This document shows positions 51,316 to 61,764 of a DNA stretch of 64,000 bases, piece after piece. The number at the start of each line of letters is the position of its first letter. Position 1 is the first letter of the stretch. The notes beneath the pieces are model-generated. The model was not told where the DNA came from, did not search any database, and saw nothing but the letters and a program-made list of their open reading frames with translations. The DNA lies in contig NC_053201.1 of the NCBI RefSeq assembly GCF_905163445.1, positions 4,536,001-4,600,000 on the forward strand, given 5' to 3'. The position numbers and the translations under genes were made by a program. Source of the stretch: Pararge aegeria. Lineage: Eukaryota; Arthropoda; Insecta; Lepidoptera; Nymphalidae.

Positions 51316-51840
51316 TAACACAGTGGCATCTACCAAGCTTTCGGAGTCCAAGGCCGTGGGTTCGATTCCAACAACTGGAAAATGTTTGTGTGAAAATAAT
51401 AAATTGTTTTCAGTGTTATCTGTATATTATAAGTATTTAGGTATATTATTATTATACACATAAAAATATTCACAGTCATATTAGTACCCATAACACAGGC
51501 TACGCTTACTTTGCAGCTATATGGCGATTTGTGTATTCATCATATCGACTCATTACCGAAAGGGGTTACGGCCGTAGTCCACGCTGGCCCATTGCGGATT
51601 GGCAGACCTTTGAGAACATTATGTAGAAGACTCAGGGATTCAGGTTGCCTCATGATGTTTCCCTTCAACGTCGAAGCAAGTCATATTTTTAATTACTTAA
51701 AACGCACATAACTTAGAAAGTTAGAGGTGCGTGCTGGGATTGGAACTCGGCCTCCCGAAAGTGAAGTCGAGCACCCACTGCGCTATCACCGCTTCCGCAC
51801 CGCACCGCTGTGTGTATTGTCGTATATTTATTATTATACA
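51316..51840 (+). repeat. SINE-A copy split by SINE-C
   Basis: 51321-51537 holds the SINE-A head and body (GAGTCCAAGGCCGTGGGTTC, AACTGGAAAATGTTTGTGTG, ATATGGCGATTTGTGTATT). 51811-51840 completes it (TGTGTATTGTCGTATATTTA). TGTGTATT occurs on both sides of the inserted SINE-C. Confidence 0.85.
51538..51810 (-). repeat. SINE-C inserted in SINE-A
   Basis: CATCATATCGACTCATTACC, GGTTACGGCCGTAGTCCACG, AATTACTTAAAACGCACATA, GATTGGAACTCGGCCTCCCG and CACTGCGCTATCACCGCTTC on the plus strand. An 8-bp duplication TGTGTATT (51530-51537, 51811-51818) brackets it. Confidence 0.85.
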
Positions 51841-53744
51841 ATAAAGGTACCTATTTAACAAATTACTTACTGTAATGCAAAAAAATACCAAAATAACAGA
51901 TACAATACGGCGATAACTCCATCAGACCGCGTCCATATAAACAATGAAACGACCATCTTTATTGCTTTAAATATTATATTTATTTCGATTGCCACCGCAT
52001 TGCAGTTACAACAATTTGTTTGATTTTAAGTTATTTGACATCCGTCAACACAGCTGCAACTCGTCGAGTCCGATTCGGGCGATGTAATGGATGAATTTAT
52101 AATCATGTCCAAGAGACTTTTATATGTGTAGATACGTTGTCTGTGAAAGGGCAATAAAAGTAAGGGAGGTGATTTGATCAAAACTTGTCAACATATATAA
52201 ATATGTTAATACTATATCTGATTTATGTATATATAAGTATAATTACATTTATTAATTTATTTAATTATCTTTTTTTAACTTTTAGTGGGTGAAAATCAAT
52301 TTATATGTACAGAATTGCGATTTCCCGTCCCCTGTGTGGACAAAAATCATAGAACTCGCGTCATCGTCATCGAGCACTTTCCATGAGCTATTATTATATA
52401 TACAAACAAACAAACAAAACACACACACTCACACACATACACACACACACACCCAGTTTTTCGCTGAACAAAGATCGTGAGACTCACGTCATTATCACAG
52501 CACATTACACAGCAGCATGAGCTGTCTATACCGACATAGATTTAGTTTTCAATTCCATCGGCAGTCTCCAAAGACTGCCACGTATATTTTTTCATTTGTT
52601 ATAAGTGTGTCACACACACACAGACACAGCCACGTCAAACTTATAACACCCCGTTGTTTTTGCGTCGTTGGTTGTCAAAGGATAACATCTCAAACAGACT
52701 GGTTTGACAACCCCTTCCTTTGACAACTCGTAACTCTAACCATTAAGCTAGGCTAACTTGTTCTTACTACCATATTACATTAGTCCATATCTTGATAATT
52801 ACTCAAAGATTTGATATTGAAACTTTAACTGTTCTTATTTGAAGTAAATTTATTAAAATATTAAAAAAACGGTCATAGTTTCGGAGAGATCGAGGGAAAA
52901 TAAACTTCAAATAAATACAAACAATAGATTGTATCCAAATTCATTGCAACTGACAGCTCTAAAAAGAGAACAGAAAAGAAAATCCCAAACGAATCCATCA
53001 CGGCAACTAGAAATAAATCACTACGCACATATACACCGTAAAACCGCAGTCTACTGACTAGTTACTAAAAAAAGCACTAAAAATAAACCCGTTCGTACTA
53101 ATTGTCGCATATTTTACGATCAATGCACGTTAAGAAGAATTAAAGGCCAATTGAAGATAGTATAGTTTTTTGGTACCGGTTCGATTTATGAAGCTTGCGG
53201 ATTCCTCGAGGACCATTTAAGGATAATGTCCCGGTCTTTTATGAAGGTTTAGTACAAAGACTCGCGTCCAGGTATTCGAAGAAATCGAACTGTGATATAT
53301 TTTGTTTTTTTACTGGCATTCGCCGGTAGGGGGAGACTAAGTGGGTGGCGGTAAATGCTCAGCGTGAAAACAGGCAGTGCGTTAAACAGGGTTTTTTATG
53401 TTGCAAAATTGTATTCAAACCCCCAACGATATCAAGGGATTTACTGGTAGCCGCTGGAAAGTGGCCCAGGATCCTGAATATGTGAAACTTCCTAAAAAAG
53501 ACCTACGAGTTTGTCCAGGACGCCAATCGGTTGAATTCGTGATGATGAAAATATTTATTTGATTCTTCGCTTTAGGCGCAATTAAGGCGTTTTCAAATAT
53601 CAGACATGTACAAAACACTTTGAACAAGTTCATTGTAACAATTAAATTCAAAATTAATCTACATTTAATGATATCGAATAACAAGTATTCATCAATATCC
53701 TATAACAGTTCACTACTGGGATAAATGCCTCTACCATTGCGAGG
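51841..53744. other. Unassigned, with (CA)n microsatellites
   Basis: CA-rich simple repeats at 52405-52453 and 52608-52625 flank two similar phrases about GTGAGACTCACGTCATTATC. 53300-53400 has moderate GC. 53704-53744 (CACTACTGGGATAAATGCCT) may be a degraded RTE-type end. No gene recognised. Confidence 0.4.
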
Positions 53745-53752
53745 GCCGTGGC

Positions 53753-53879
53753 CAGTGGCGTGCACTTCATACATGCACAAAAGCACTGCATACCTTAAAA
53801 AAAATATTTGGATTTTTCCATTTTATGCCATTTTCCTCCTTTATGCATACCCTGGTCAAAAACCCTGTGCACGCCACTG
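53753..53879 (+). mobile_element. hAT-type MITE with perfect 8-bp duplication
   Basis: CAGTGGCGTGCACTTCATAC to GTGCACGCCACTG, with GCCGTGGC at 53745-53752 and at 53880-53887. The target is the GGCCGTGGC stretch of a SINE-B. Confidence 0.9.
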
Positions 53880-53990
53880 GCCGTGGCTAGTTACCACCCT
53901 ATCGACAAAGACATGCCGCTAGGCGCTAAGCGATCTAGTGTTCCGATGCGATGTTGCGTGGAAACCGTTTAGGGGGGTATAACTGCAATA
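53880..53990 (+). repeat. SINE-B middle
   Basis: GCCGTGGCTAGTTACCACCC, GACAAAGACATGCCGCTAGG and GTGTTCCGATGCGATGTTGC. The part left of the MITE is only about 10 bp. Confidence 0.7.
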
Positions 53991-54053
53991 TAATAAAAGC
54001 CTTTATTTTTTTACAATCTTATAAATTATATTTCACCTTATTCTACTCAGTAC

Positions 54054-54129
54054 TACCAAAAAAATATTTTATTTATTTATCATATAGGTTATCCACCTAT
54101 AATAAATAAATAAAATATTTTTTTTGGTA
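54054..54129. repeat. Near-perfect hairpin, 76 bp
   Basis: TACCAAAAAAATATTTTATT and TATTTATCATATAGGT oppose ACCTATAATAAATAAATA and AAATATTTTTTTTGGTA. Loop TATCC. Confidence 0.85.
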
Positions 54130-54207
54130 ATGTAAAAGTAAAGTCAAGTAAAGTAAAGTCGCCTCACATCTTATATTGGTGTGTTTGTATCTTATATTGT
54201 ATGAAAC

Positions 54208-54278
54208 CGCTACCCGCTACCATCTTAGACTGCATCATCACTTACCAACCAAGTGAGAGTGCAGTTAAGGGCTAACGG
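54208..54278 (+). repeat. SINE-B 3' fragment
   Basis: CGCTACCATCTTAGACTGCA and TCATCACTTACCAACCAAGT, then GCAGTTAAGGGCTAAC. Confidence 0.7.
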
Positions 54279-54315
54279 TTTGCCCATAGTCACCACACTG
54301 GGCAAACGTTTTAGT

Positions 54316-54460
54316 GATCGCAGTACATGGTAGTAGTAGCACAGAGGACGCTGCTACCACTCCTCCGTTATATTCCCTTAGTCGCCTCGTACACCCGCGG
54401 GCAGAAAAGGAGTGGTAACAACTGTATTCTGATCTGCCGTCACATCACGGCACAGATAGA
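54316..54460 (-). repeat. Dispersed repeat J fragment
   Basis: Minus strand CGGCAGATCAGAATACAGTT, ACCACTCCTTTTCTGCCCGC, GGGTGTACGAGGCGACTAAG and GAATATAACGGAGGAGTGG; matches the core at 9750 and 61775. Confidence 0.55.
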
Positions 54461-54651
54461 AGCAATGCTAGAAGTTTTTAAAATAAAAATAAAATCGGGG
54501 GAAAAAAGTTCGGGGACCCATATACCAAATTGAGAGGTTAACATAAAATAAATATAAAATACACTCAGTTTTTAAAAATAAATAAATAAAGAAAAAAAAC
54601 AGTTATGAATGAAAAATGGAATAAATTAAATAATTAAAATAAATAAATAAA

Positions 54652-55033
54652 TCCCCACTTATATTATAAATGTGAAAGAATGTTTGTTTGTTACGCTTTC
54701 ACGCAAAAACTACTGAACCGATTATCATGAAACTTTGGAAACATATTTTTGGAGGTAATAGAAGTACTATAGGATACTTTTTATCCCGAAATGAAGCTCA
54801 GTTCCTTTGGGAGAGGTGATGAAAAAGTTTGACGATTTTACACAAGGACTATATAAGAAGAGGAGCTGAGACTGGTCAGACAGTTCTTTTCAGATATTGT
54901 TTATGCGAATAGATTTTTTTTTTTATAAGATTACAAAACTTTAAAATTTCAGTACTACTACAACTAAATTTAATGTCCATGTGTCTTAAAAAACAAAAAC
55001 AAACGCAGACGAAGTCGCGGGCTGAACAGCTAG
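54652..55033 (+). mobile_element. Helitron-like non-autonomous element, both ends present
   Basis: Starts TCCCCACTTATATTATAAAT after an A and ends GCTGAACAGCTAG before a T. The A|T target, 5' TC, 3' CTAG (55030-55033) and a hairpin CGCAGACGAAGTCGCG about 10 bases before it fit the Helitron terminal pattern. There are no terminal inverted repeats and no target duplication. At 382 bp it has no Rep/helicase frame. Confidence 0.75.
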
Positions 55034-55929
55034 TAATAAATAAATATACTACGACAATAAGTAATTTATATTATTTCTTGTTTGGAATCTGGTGCACATT
55101 TTACCAATGTTTGAAAAATACGTGGTCAGTTTTTAGCTGCATGATTTTCTGCGTTGGAACTATCAGAAAACACATTTCTTCTAGGTTGGGCCGCACATAT
55201 GTGGTGTTGTTAATATTGTAATGTGTGGCGCAATGAAAAAAATAAAATTTATTCTCTAAAACCTGGAGGGTGATATCAGTTTCAGCACATCAGAACACTA
55301 CCATTGAAGAGAATATGAGGACACGAACACATTGTGAACGTCTCTGCAGTGCGTCAAAACTACCAACTCGCTGATAATTTAAAAAAAGAGCTATTTTTGT
55401 CGCCTTCGAAATCGAACCTTGGACCTCGCTATTCGCACTAGCCCAACGAGGCAGTTACAAAGGGTATGTATTCGAAGGTTTAAAAGAACAAATTAAATTG
55501 CATTTGAATTGAATTGAATCGAAGTGAAAAGAAATTCAATGAAAAGGGCATACCTTTGAAGTGGCAAAGAAAATGTAAAAGTCAATTTGAATTGAAGTAT
55601 TTTCATTTGAATTGATTTAAAAAGCAAGTCAATGGAATTCTTGAAAATTATATCCAATAAAAAAACGGATTTCATTTAAGTATTTACCAACCAGCGTAAC
55701 ATCGACGTGTTAACCCTGAAAGGTAACTAACGTTTCAAACAACTTGCGGATTTCTGTCTATAGGAATACCTGATATTTATAAATTAATATATTAGACCCT
55801 CATATATGAAAATGGTGTTTTGTAAGGAAGGAACGTAAAGTTGATAATTTTAAATATAATATATTTATTTCATCTATTAATTAATAGATTAATTTAATTA
55901 ATTGCTATGTATGCACTTTTACCATTAAT
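55034..55929. repeat. tRNA-like head and unassigned sequence
   Basis: 55040-55062 is a scrap of SINE-A tail (AATATACTACGACAATA). 55380-55450 reads on the minus strand as a tRNA-like head (ACTGCCTCGTTGGGCTAGTG, AAGGTTCGATTTCGAAGGCG). 55485-55640 is rich in AATTGAAT-type words. No gene seen. Confidence 0.4.
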
Positions 55930-56330
55930 AGTAATCTGTTGGCGCAAGGTCCCAGAAGTACGGTGGATGACTTAGACATTCCAATTGATGCTCCTGTAAT
56001 TTGGTAGCCGTCTGTTGTACAGTGTGGTCTACCGTTGTCCTAAAGTAGCAATGGCCTTGACCAGCCTCGGTTGTTTAGTAACTAGCTTTTCCATCATGGT
56101 TTGCTTTGTCAGCTGCTGACAATAGACATCCGGCTGGATTTCTGTCTTGCCAAATTTAAGTAAAGCTGTAGTCAATGACCGACACTAGTCCACCAAACGC
56201 TTTTTGAGTCAATTTTCGCTTGGTTGCAGGGTTTGGCTGGTTCGGCATGGTTCAGCCTTTGCGATGAGTGTTGCTGATTATCGTACGGAATCCAATCCAC
56301 ACACATTAAAATCCCGTTTTCCATTTTGTA
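55930..56330 (-). pseudogene. Mariner-type transposase relic
   Basis: The minus strand, over shifted frames, shows the second half of a mariner D,D34D transposase: DNQQHSSQRLNHAEPAKPCN, then VYCQQLTKQTMMEKLV and KQPRLVKA, the DNGRPHCTT equivalent of the DNARPH motif with the second catalytic Asp, and HPPYFWDLAPTDYY with the third Asp region. At least three frameshifts and several stops separate these pieces, and the first Asp motif is damaged. The N-terminal DNA-binding half and both TIRs were not found. An old, inactive copy. Confidence 0.85.
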
Positions 56331-56489
56331 AACTCAGTGACATAAAGTAAAAACCAAAAGAGCAAAAAACAAATGAGTTAGGGTTTCCGAAACCCAAAAC
56401 ATGAGTAAACACTCGTAGCTGTATAAATTTGAAATTCCTAACCAAAGAGGAGATAATTCCAATTTCATATGTAAGGACCTAATATACCC

Positions 56490-56665
56490 TCTAAGCTCGT
56501 TTCGCTCTGAAACCGGAGCATCCTCGGAAGTTGTTGACTTTACAATTAATAATTGTTACGTATTTTTTCATGCTTTTCGTGGAGTATTGCAAGTTAAGCT
56601 TAATTTTCATAATATAACATGGATTCCACAAAGTACCGCCTGCTTTTATCCCATCACCATCTTTT
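56490..56665. mobile_element. Fold-back family E, short copy
   Basis: TCTGAAACCGGAGCATCCTC, GTTGACTTTACAATTAATAA and GCTTAATTTTCATAATATAA, ending ACCGCCTGCTTTTATC; most of one arm deleted. Confidence 0.65.
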
Positions 56666-56704
56666 TGGTTATCACCATCTCACATTGTCATTTAAAATTA
56701 GTAG

Positions 56705-56838
56705 ACTGAGCGAGGCTTAAGCTGTAGTGCAAGTGTGGACTGATGGGCTTCACACGCCTTTAATAACATTATGTAGAACTGCAGGTTTCCTCATGACATT
56801 TTCCTTCACTATTAAAGCAAGTGCTATTTGATTTATTT
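56705..56838 (-). repeat. SINE-C fragment
   Basis: GTGTGGACTGATGGGCTTCA, ACATTATGTAGAACTGCAGG and TTTCCTCATGACATTTTCCT, then AAAGCAAGTGCTATT on the plus strand. Confidence 0.65.
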
Positions 56839-56844
56839 TTATGC

Positions 56845-57020
56845 CGCTACAAGTTAGCCCTTGACTGCAATCTCACCTACTGGTAAGTGATGATGCAGTC
56901 TAAGATGGTAACGGGCTAGCCTACACTCCTAACCGGTTTGGACCCGACATCGTACCGGAACGCTAAATCGCTTAGCGGAACTCCGTTGGCGGTATTTTAC
57001 TAGCCAGTAGCCACGGCAAA
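56845..57020 (-). repeat. SINE-B 3' two-thirds
   Basis: CTACAAGTTAGCCCTTGACT, GGTAAGTGATGATGCAGTCT, CATCGTACCGGAACGCTAAA and TCGCTTAGCGG on the plus strand; head missing. Confidence 0.75.
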
Positions 57021-58061
57021 ACGTTTCACGAACTCTTTATGTGATGTCTGACGACATTAGGCGCTCTCTAAAGTTGCGAAAGGCGGATCGTAAAGTTTAG
57101 GGGACCCATAAACTGACACTTGACAGATGGAAAAAATATTAATTCGGTTTTTTTTTAAATAACCAACCATAAATCCATACGAAAAATGAAAAATATGATA
57201 TGTATTATCATATTTTTACCACAAAACACCACACCTTGTGGCAAGAACCATAAACAAATTAGATTATATCAGTTGCGTACTGAAAATCGATTAGGAATCT
57301 TCTGTGATAAGCCGTTACTTACTTAGGCAATGCCTTGTCCTGCTTTAGTGAAAACGGGAATTACTCTCTTACAGGTCATAGTAGAAATTTCTGAGGCAAT
57401 CGATGGTAATGTCAGTTTTATATTACAACCCAAAATAATTATTTTATATTAAATTTTAAAAAATATATCGGTTTGTTCTTATTCATACTTTTTTGAACAA
57501 TAAAGAATTTATTTATCTATATGTATTCTTTTCGTCAGACAAACAAGCAAAAGAGGGTTTAATTTTCCCATAGTGATTTACGAAAAGCTAAAAAAGCAAA
57601 AACCGCGGCCGCAATACGAGGTATTCGTTTTAATTATGCGAAGCGTTCGGCCGAGAGCTGATCATTAATAATTGATGATGAACAGAAGTTGGAGCAACGC
57701 AAACATCTGCAGTAATCGACACCACCGGCTAATGAAGCGGTATCAAATGCAGCCCGCGACGTATTGTTGTTTGAAGCAAAAACTATTCAAATCTTCACAT
57801 CCTCTATCCATACATTATCACACTATTATGACTAAAGCAGGAAAGCAAGAAGTTATTCATTTATCCACATTATTGCTATAATACGTCCACAAAAATGTAA
57901 ATTTAATTTGTTATGTTTATGTGGTGTACAATAAAAGTGTATTCATTTATTCATTCATTCAATAATCTCCTGATTTATTATGATATCAAAGTAGTAGCCA
58001 AACTGACTTTTTAGACCGGGGAAAAACTGTTTCCGCGGATTCCGCATATAATATGTATATG
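57021..58061. other. Unassigned; LINE-like end near 57930
   Basis: TTATGTGGTGTACAATAAAA at 57920 and a TCATTCATTCA run resemble the family K tail, without its GGCCGCC landmark. 57600-57780 has a 70-codon plus-strand frame without motif. Confidence 0.4.
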
Positions 58062-58239
58062 CAGTGGCGTACATAGAGGGTATGCACAGCGTATGCGAGT
58101 ACGAGTTATAATAAACTTAACGATATGCATTGTAAGAGCTCGAAAAAGCCTACCCTGAAGTTTATATAACTCGTAATTGAGATTTTTGTAATTTTATATC
58201 ATCTGCATACCATATGCATAACCTCTATGCACGCCACTG
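58062..58239 (+). mobile_element. hAT-type MITE with perfect 8-bp duplication
   Basis: CAGTGGCGTACATAGAGGGT to TCTATGCACGCCACTG, with TGTATATG at 58054-58061 and 58240-58247. Inner arms TACGAGTTATAA and TATATAACTCGTA are inverted. Confidence 0.9.
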
Positions 58240-58887
58240 TGTATATGGTGTGTGGTACCACTGGGGTATTACTGCTGCTTTTCTTATTTACATGTTATAT
58301 ACCGGGTACACACGAGTTCCCGGTAAAAAAATGAGAATTAGAAAAAGGAACAGCTGAAATTTTTTTTGTACGGGAGTTGTCAGTTTAATTCACATTCAAT
58401 AGATTGCATTATATTGAGTAAAAAATATTTCAGTATATTTTAGGCTATACGATAGAAAATTTGTTTACTATATATTTGTAATTTGTATACTTACAAGGCA
58501 TATTTTCAGAGAGTCAACGCAACTATCAGATGCAGACTAACAGATGCTAATATCGTCTCCGTGTCGTGATCGTTCAGCATAAAAACTCGAGATCTGATAT
58601 AGCAGGTAAGTTATCAAGAACTGGTCGTAGAAATCGGAAATGGACTTCACGTGGATTGAAGCTGTAATTAGGATCAGATCGGATGACCACAGACAGCGAC
58701 CCGCGAAATGACACGGTTGCCGCCATTTCGATTGTAATTTCGGACGGGCACAGATTATAGTGTAGTGGTATGCAGTGGTGAATGGTAAAAATGCGTAGGT
58801 TTTTTTTATTTGTTTCTTTCAAAAAAAAAATATAACATTCGAATATGGAATAGAAAAACCCAGAGAACGATTATTGACGGTTTTTAT
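58240..58887. other. Unassigned
   Basis: An 82-codon minus-strand frame (58574-58822) with NYSFNPREVHFRFLRPVL is unrecognised. No repeat module assigned. Confidence 0.4.
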
Positions 58888-59220
58888 TTTTAACCCCCGA
58901 CGCAAAAACGATGGGGTGTTATATGATAAGTTTGACGTGTCTGTGTGTGTCCGTCCGTTGCATCGTATTTCTCGAACTGACGAACTGATTTTGATTTTGT
59001 TTTTTCTTGTGCCAAATATGAATTAGTCGGGAGTGTTCCTAGCTGTTTGATATAAATCGGTACAAGATGTTCCATAATGGCGAATTGAATTCCTAAAATG
59101 GCGGATTAAATTTTTTCTATAACTCCATTATTTTCAAAAACATAGTGATATGGGTATTAAATGAAAGGCTTTGACATTTTTAATCAATATTGTAAATTAA
59201 TAAAAAACCATACACGTTGC
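58888..59220 (+). repeat. Dispersed repeat N (TTTAACCCCCGACGC)
   Basis: TTTAACCCCCGACGCAAAAA, CGATGGGGTGTTATATGATA, TTTGACGTGTCTGTGTGTGT and CCATAATGGCGAATTGAATT form a block I recall as common in Lepidoptera. The TTAACCC-like start might suggest a piggyBac-type end, but no matching right end was found. Confidence 0.4.
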
Positions 59221-59389
59221 CTTAACTGCATTGAGACGTATCTAGAGGTGGTCAGAATTGCAGCAGCAGATGGCGTTTCTACTTTCTTTTGGTACCGATT
59301 CCAAAGTCCAATGCATAAATCGTAAGATTTATGCATATTTCACGAATGCAATATAAGTGTGCACAGAATATTCAGAAGGCATATTATGT

Positions 59390-59840
59390 GAAGCGGTGAT
59401 AGCCCATTTTTGAGGTAGGACTTCGACTAAATTTTCGGGGTACTTCGACTACAGTTGGAATCCCAGCACGCACCTCTAACTTTTCTAAGTTATGTACGTT
59501 TTTAGCAATTCAAATTGCACTTGTTTCATCGTTAAAAAAACATCCTGATCAAACCTGCATGCCTAAGAGTTCTCCATAAAGTTCTCAAAGGTGTTTTCAA
59601 AATTCAAATTCAAAATTCAAAATTCATTTATTTCAAGTAGGCCTAATATAAGCACTTTTGAAACGTTAAGTCTGTCTGTTTGTATTGATTCTACCACCGG
59701 TTCGGAAGGCAGATTCTACCGAGAAGAAGCCGGCAAGAAACTCAGCAGTTGCTCTTTTCCAACATCAAGTTTGGAGTCTACATATCCGCGCTGGCCCAGC
59801 GTGGTGTTGTAGCTAACCCAAAGGTCCCTATTATAAATTC
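59390..59840 (+). repeat. SINE-C copy split by a LINE-2 tail
   Basis: 59391-59596 is SINE-C head and body (GAAGCGGTGATAGCCC, GGAATCCCAGCACGCACCTC, CATGCCTAAGAGTTCTCCAT, GTTCTCAAAGGTGT). 59771-59840 continues it (GGAGTCTACATATCCGCGCT, GGCCCAGCGTGGTG). Confidence 0.75.
59595..59770 (-). mobile_element. LINE-2 3' end inserted in SINE-C
   Basis: TTTTCAAAATTCAAATTC, CATTTATTTCAAGTAGGCCT, TGAAACGTTAAGTCTGTCTG and GCCGGCAAGAAACTCAGCAG on the plus strand, cut at TTTTCCAACATCAAG. Confidence 0.8.
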
Positions 59841-61079
59841 ATTATAAAGTATCTATTCCCGTACTGAACAAGATATTATAAATTTCTTAAATTTTCTTAA
59901 AACATGATCATTCCGGGGCTGACCCCAACTTTGTTGTACCATAGTATAGCAGATAGAGAGTCAGAGATAAAGAGTTCACTAGACCGAAGTCACCTTATTT
60001 TAAAAATAGGATCTTGACAATCCCTAGATCCTATTTAACAACATGATATCTCTTTCACCAATTCAATATTCATTGCATGTTTAACTTCATCTCCCTACTT
60101 CATTCATATCTTCGTATAACTCCTTCCCTTTAGTAGAGGAAGAAGAATTGTATGGTTCCTTTATCTCTGATTAAAATACTGGTAGTTGACAGCTCCAACA
60201 CACGCAGCGCAACGGTGGACTTCTACCCGAGCTCGGATTAGAATCGTCGTCGTCGTAACCTCCCCCCTCTGTATACTATACATTTATTTGCGAGTGAAAA
60301 GCTCAGCAATAATTAAACAGCGCATGAACACTAAGGGTACCATATAGCAGTGCGTTCCACGTTTGGTTTCAATAAGAGAACGAGTAAGTTAGATTACCTA
60401 CAACTGCGCAGCGTTGTGGGTCGAGGCTTATGCCCAGCTGTGGGATGTTAATAGGCTGCGGAAAATCGTAGAGAGAGTAGTTGGAAAATCTCTCTACAGA
60501 CTAACGTGGCCATAGTCGGTCAAGGAAACTGTTATTTTTTAAATAAAAAATATGTTTATAGGTACGCATCATGAGTACCTTTTATTGCTCCTTAAAGTTT
60601 ATTTCTACGGAAATAAACTTCACCCCTTTCCAAAAATGCACTGCTCAAGCCTCACGCAGTGGACAAATACGTATTTCCACCGAAATACAGTAAATATTTT
60701 TAATCTCCCGCCAAAAAACAGGACCGATTTTCGTGTAGATATATCGAATACTTGCGCAGGAATTTCCGAACAATACGAATACTTCCTTCACTCCACACCG
60801 CTGGGGCATAAAAAAGAAAAAACAACGTCGCAAACAGCCGTAGCTTTCCTCGGGATACTTATTTTCCCGTGCTTTATGCGGCAAGTACAAAAACCCCGTC
60901 TCCGGGCATGTTGCCCTAATAGGTACCCTTATCTGCGGAGCCTGGTTTTTATGCTGCGATTTTGTACGTACGCGCGATCGTTCGATAGACAATTATAACT
61001 CCTTCGCTATATTACGGCCTGCGGGTGCTATGTGACGGTCAATATTTATATTATATTTATTTATTATTATTATTTCATC
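59841..61079. other. Low-repeat block with overlapping antisense frames
   Basis: 60552-60998 (plus, 148 codons) and 60645-60992 (minus, 115 codons) overlap almost completely. Neither has a domain I recognise. 60405-60455 (GTCGAGGCTTATGCCCAGCT) resembles a degraded LINE C-terminus. The 60.6-61.0 kb part has higher GC and few stops on both strands, so one real exon or chance are both possible. Confidence 0.4.
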
Positions 61080-61084
61080 ACCAT

Positions 61085-61550
61085 CATCATTTCAACATGA
61101 AATGACAATGACATGGGTCTTTTGTAGGGCGTTCAAAACCAAGATTCTGGGCCGCTTGTATCTAGCGGCTCCCCGCGATTCGTTTGATGTCATCTGTCCA
61201 CCTGGTTGGGGTTCGACCAACGCTGCAATTCAATCACTCAGCGAGCTATGGAAAGAGCTATGTTAGGAATATATCTACGTGATCGAATCAGAATTGAGGA
61301 GATCCTTAGAAGAACTAGAAATACTTACGTAGCTCAACGAGTCGCGAAGCTGAAATGGCAATAAGAAGGCATATAACTCGGAGAAATGGCAATCTCGCAG
61401 GTATAAACGCAGCGCTGGTACACCCCTACGAGGTCATCAAGAGAGTCACAGGGAGCCGCTAGACCCAAGCGACACAAGAATATTTGGCTCTCCCTACAAA
61501 AGACTTATGTCCAGCAGTGGACGTCTATTTGTTGACATGACGATTCTGGT
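61085..61550. pseudogene. Two RTE pieces in inverted orientation
   Basis: 61085-61229 is minus-strand RTE (GGGTCTTTTGTAGGGCGTTC, GGCCGCTTGTATCTAGCGGC, TCATCTGTCCACCTGGTTGG). From 61230 the plus strand reads TQRAMERAMLGIYLRDRIRI, AQRVAKLKWQ, then stops, and ends LQKTYVQQWTSIC. The outer parts are inverted copies of the same RTE region, so the locus can fold back with a loop of roughly 190 bp. Confidence 0.75.
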
Positions 61551-61764
61551 GAGTTCGATATAGCATATGGTAAATCTTCAATCGCGACTTTTCGAGCTAC
61601 GAATTGTACAAAAAGGGAGGTAGAGAGAAAAGAGTTCACTGCAATTGCCACAACACTGGCTATGTGACCCGGGAAACTTTTAGAAAATGATGTGAACGTC
61701 TCCGAAAATCATAGGTGTTACGTATATGCTCCTTAAATTGTTCATACAGGCATTTGGGCAAAGC

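Noticed and set aside
52405..52453. CA-rich run as a regulatory element
   Set aside because: Plain (CA)n-type microsatellite with no associated gene.
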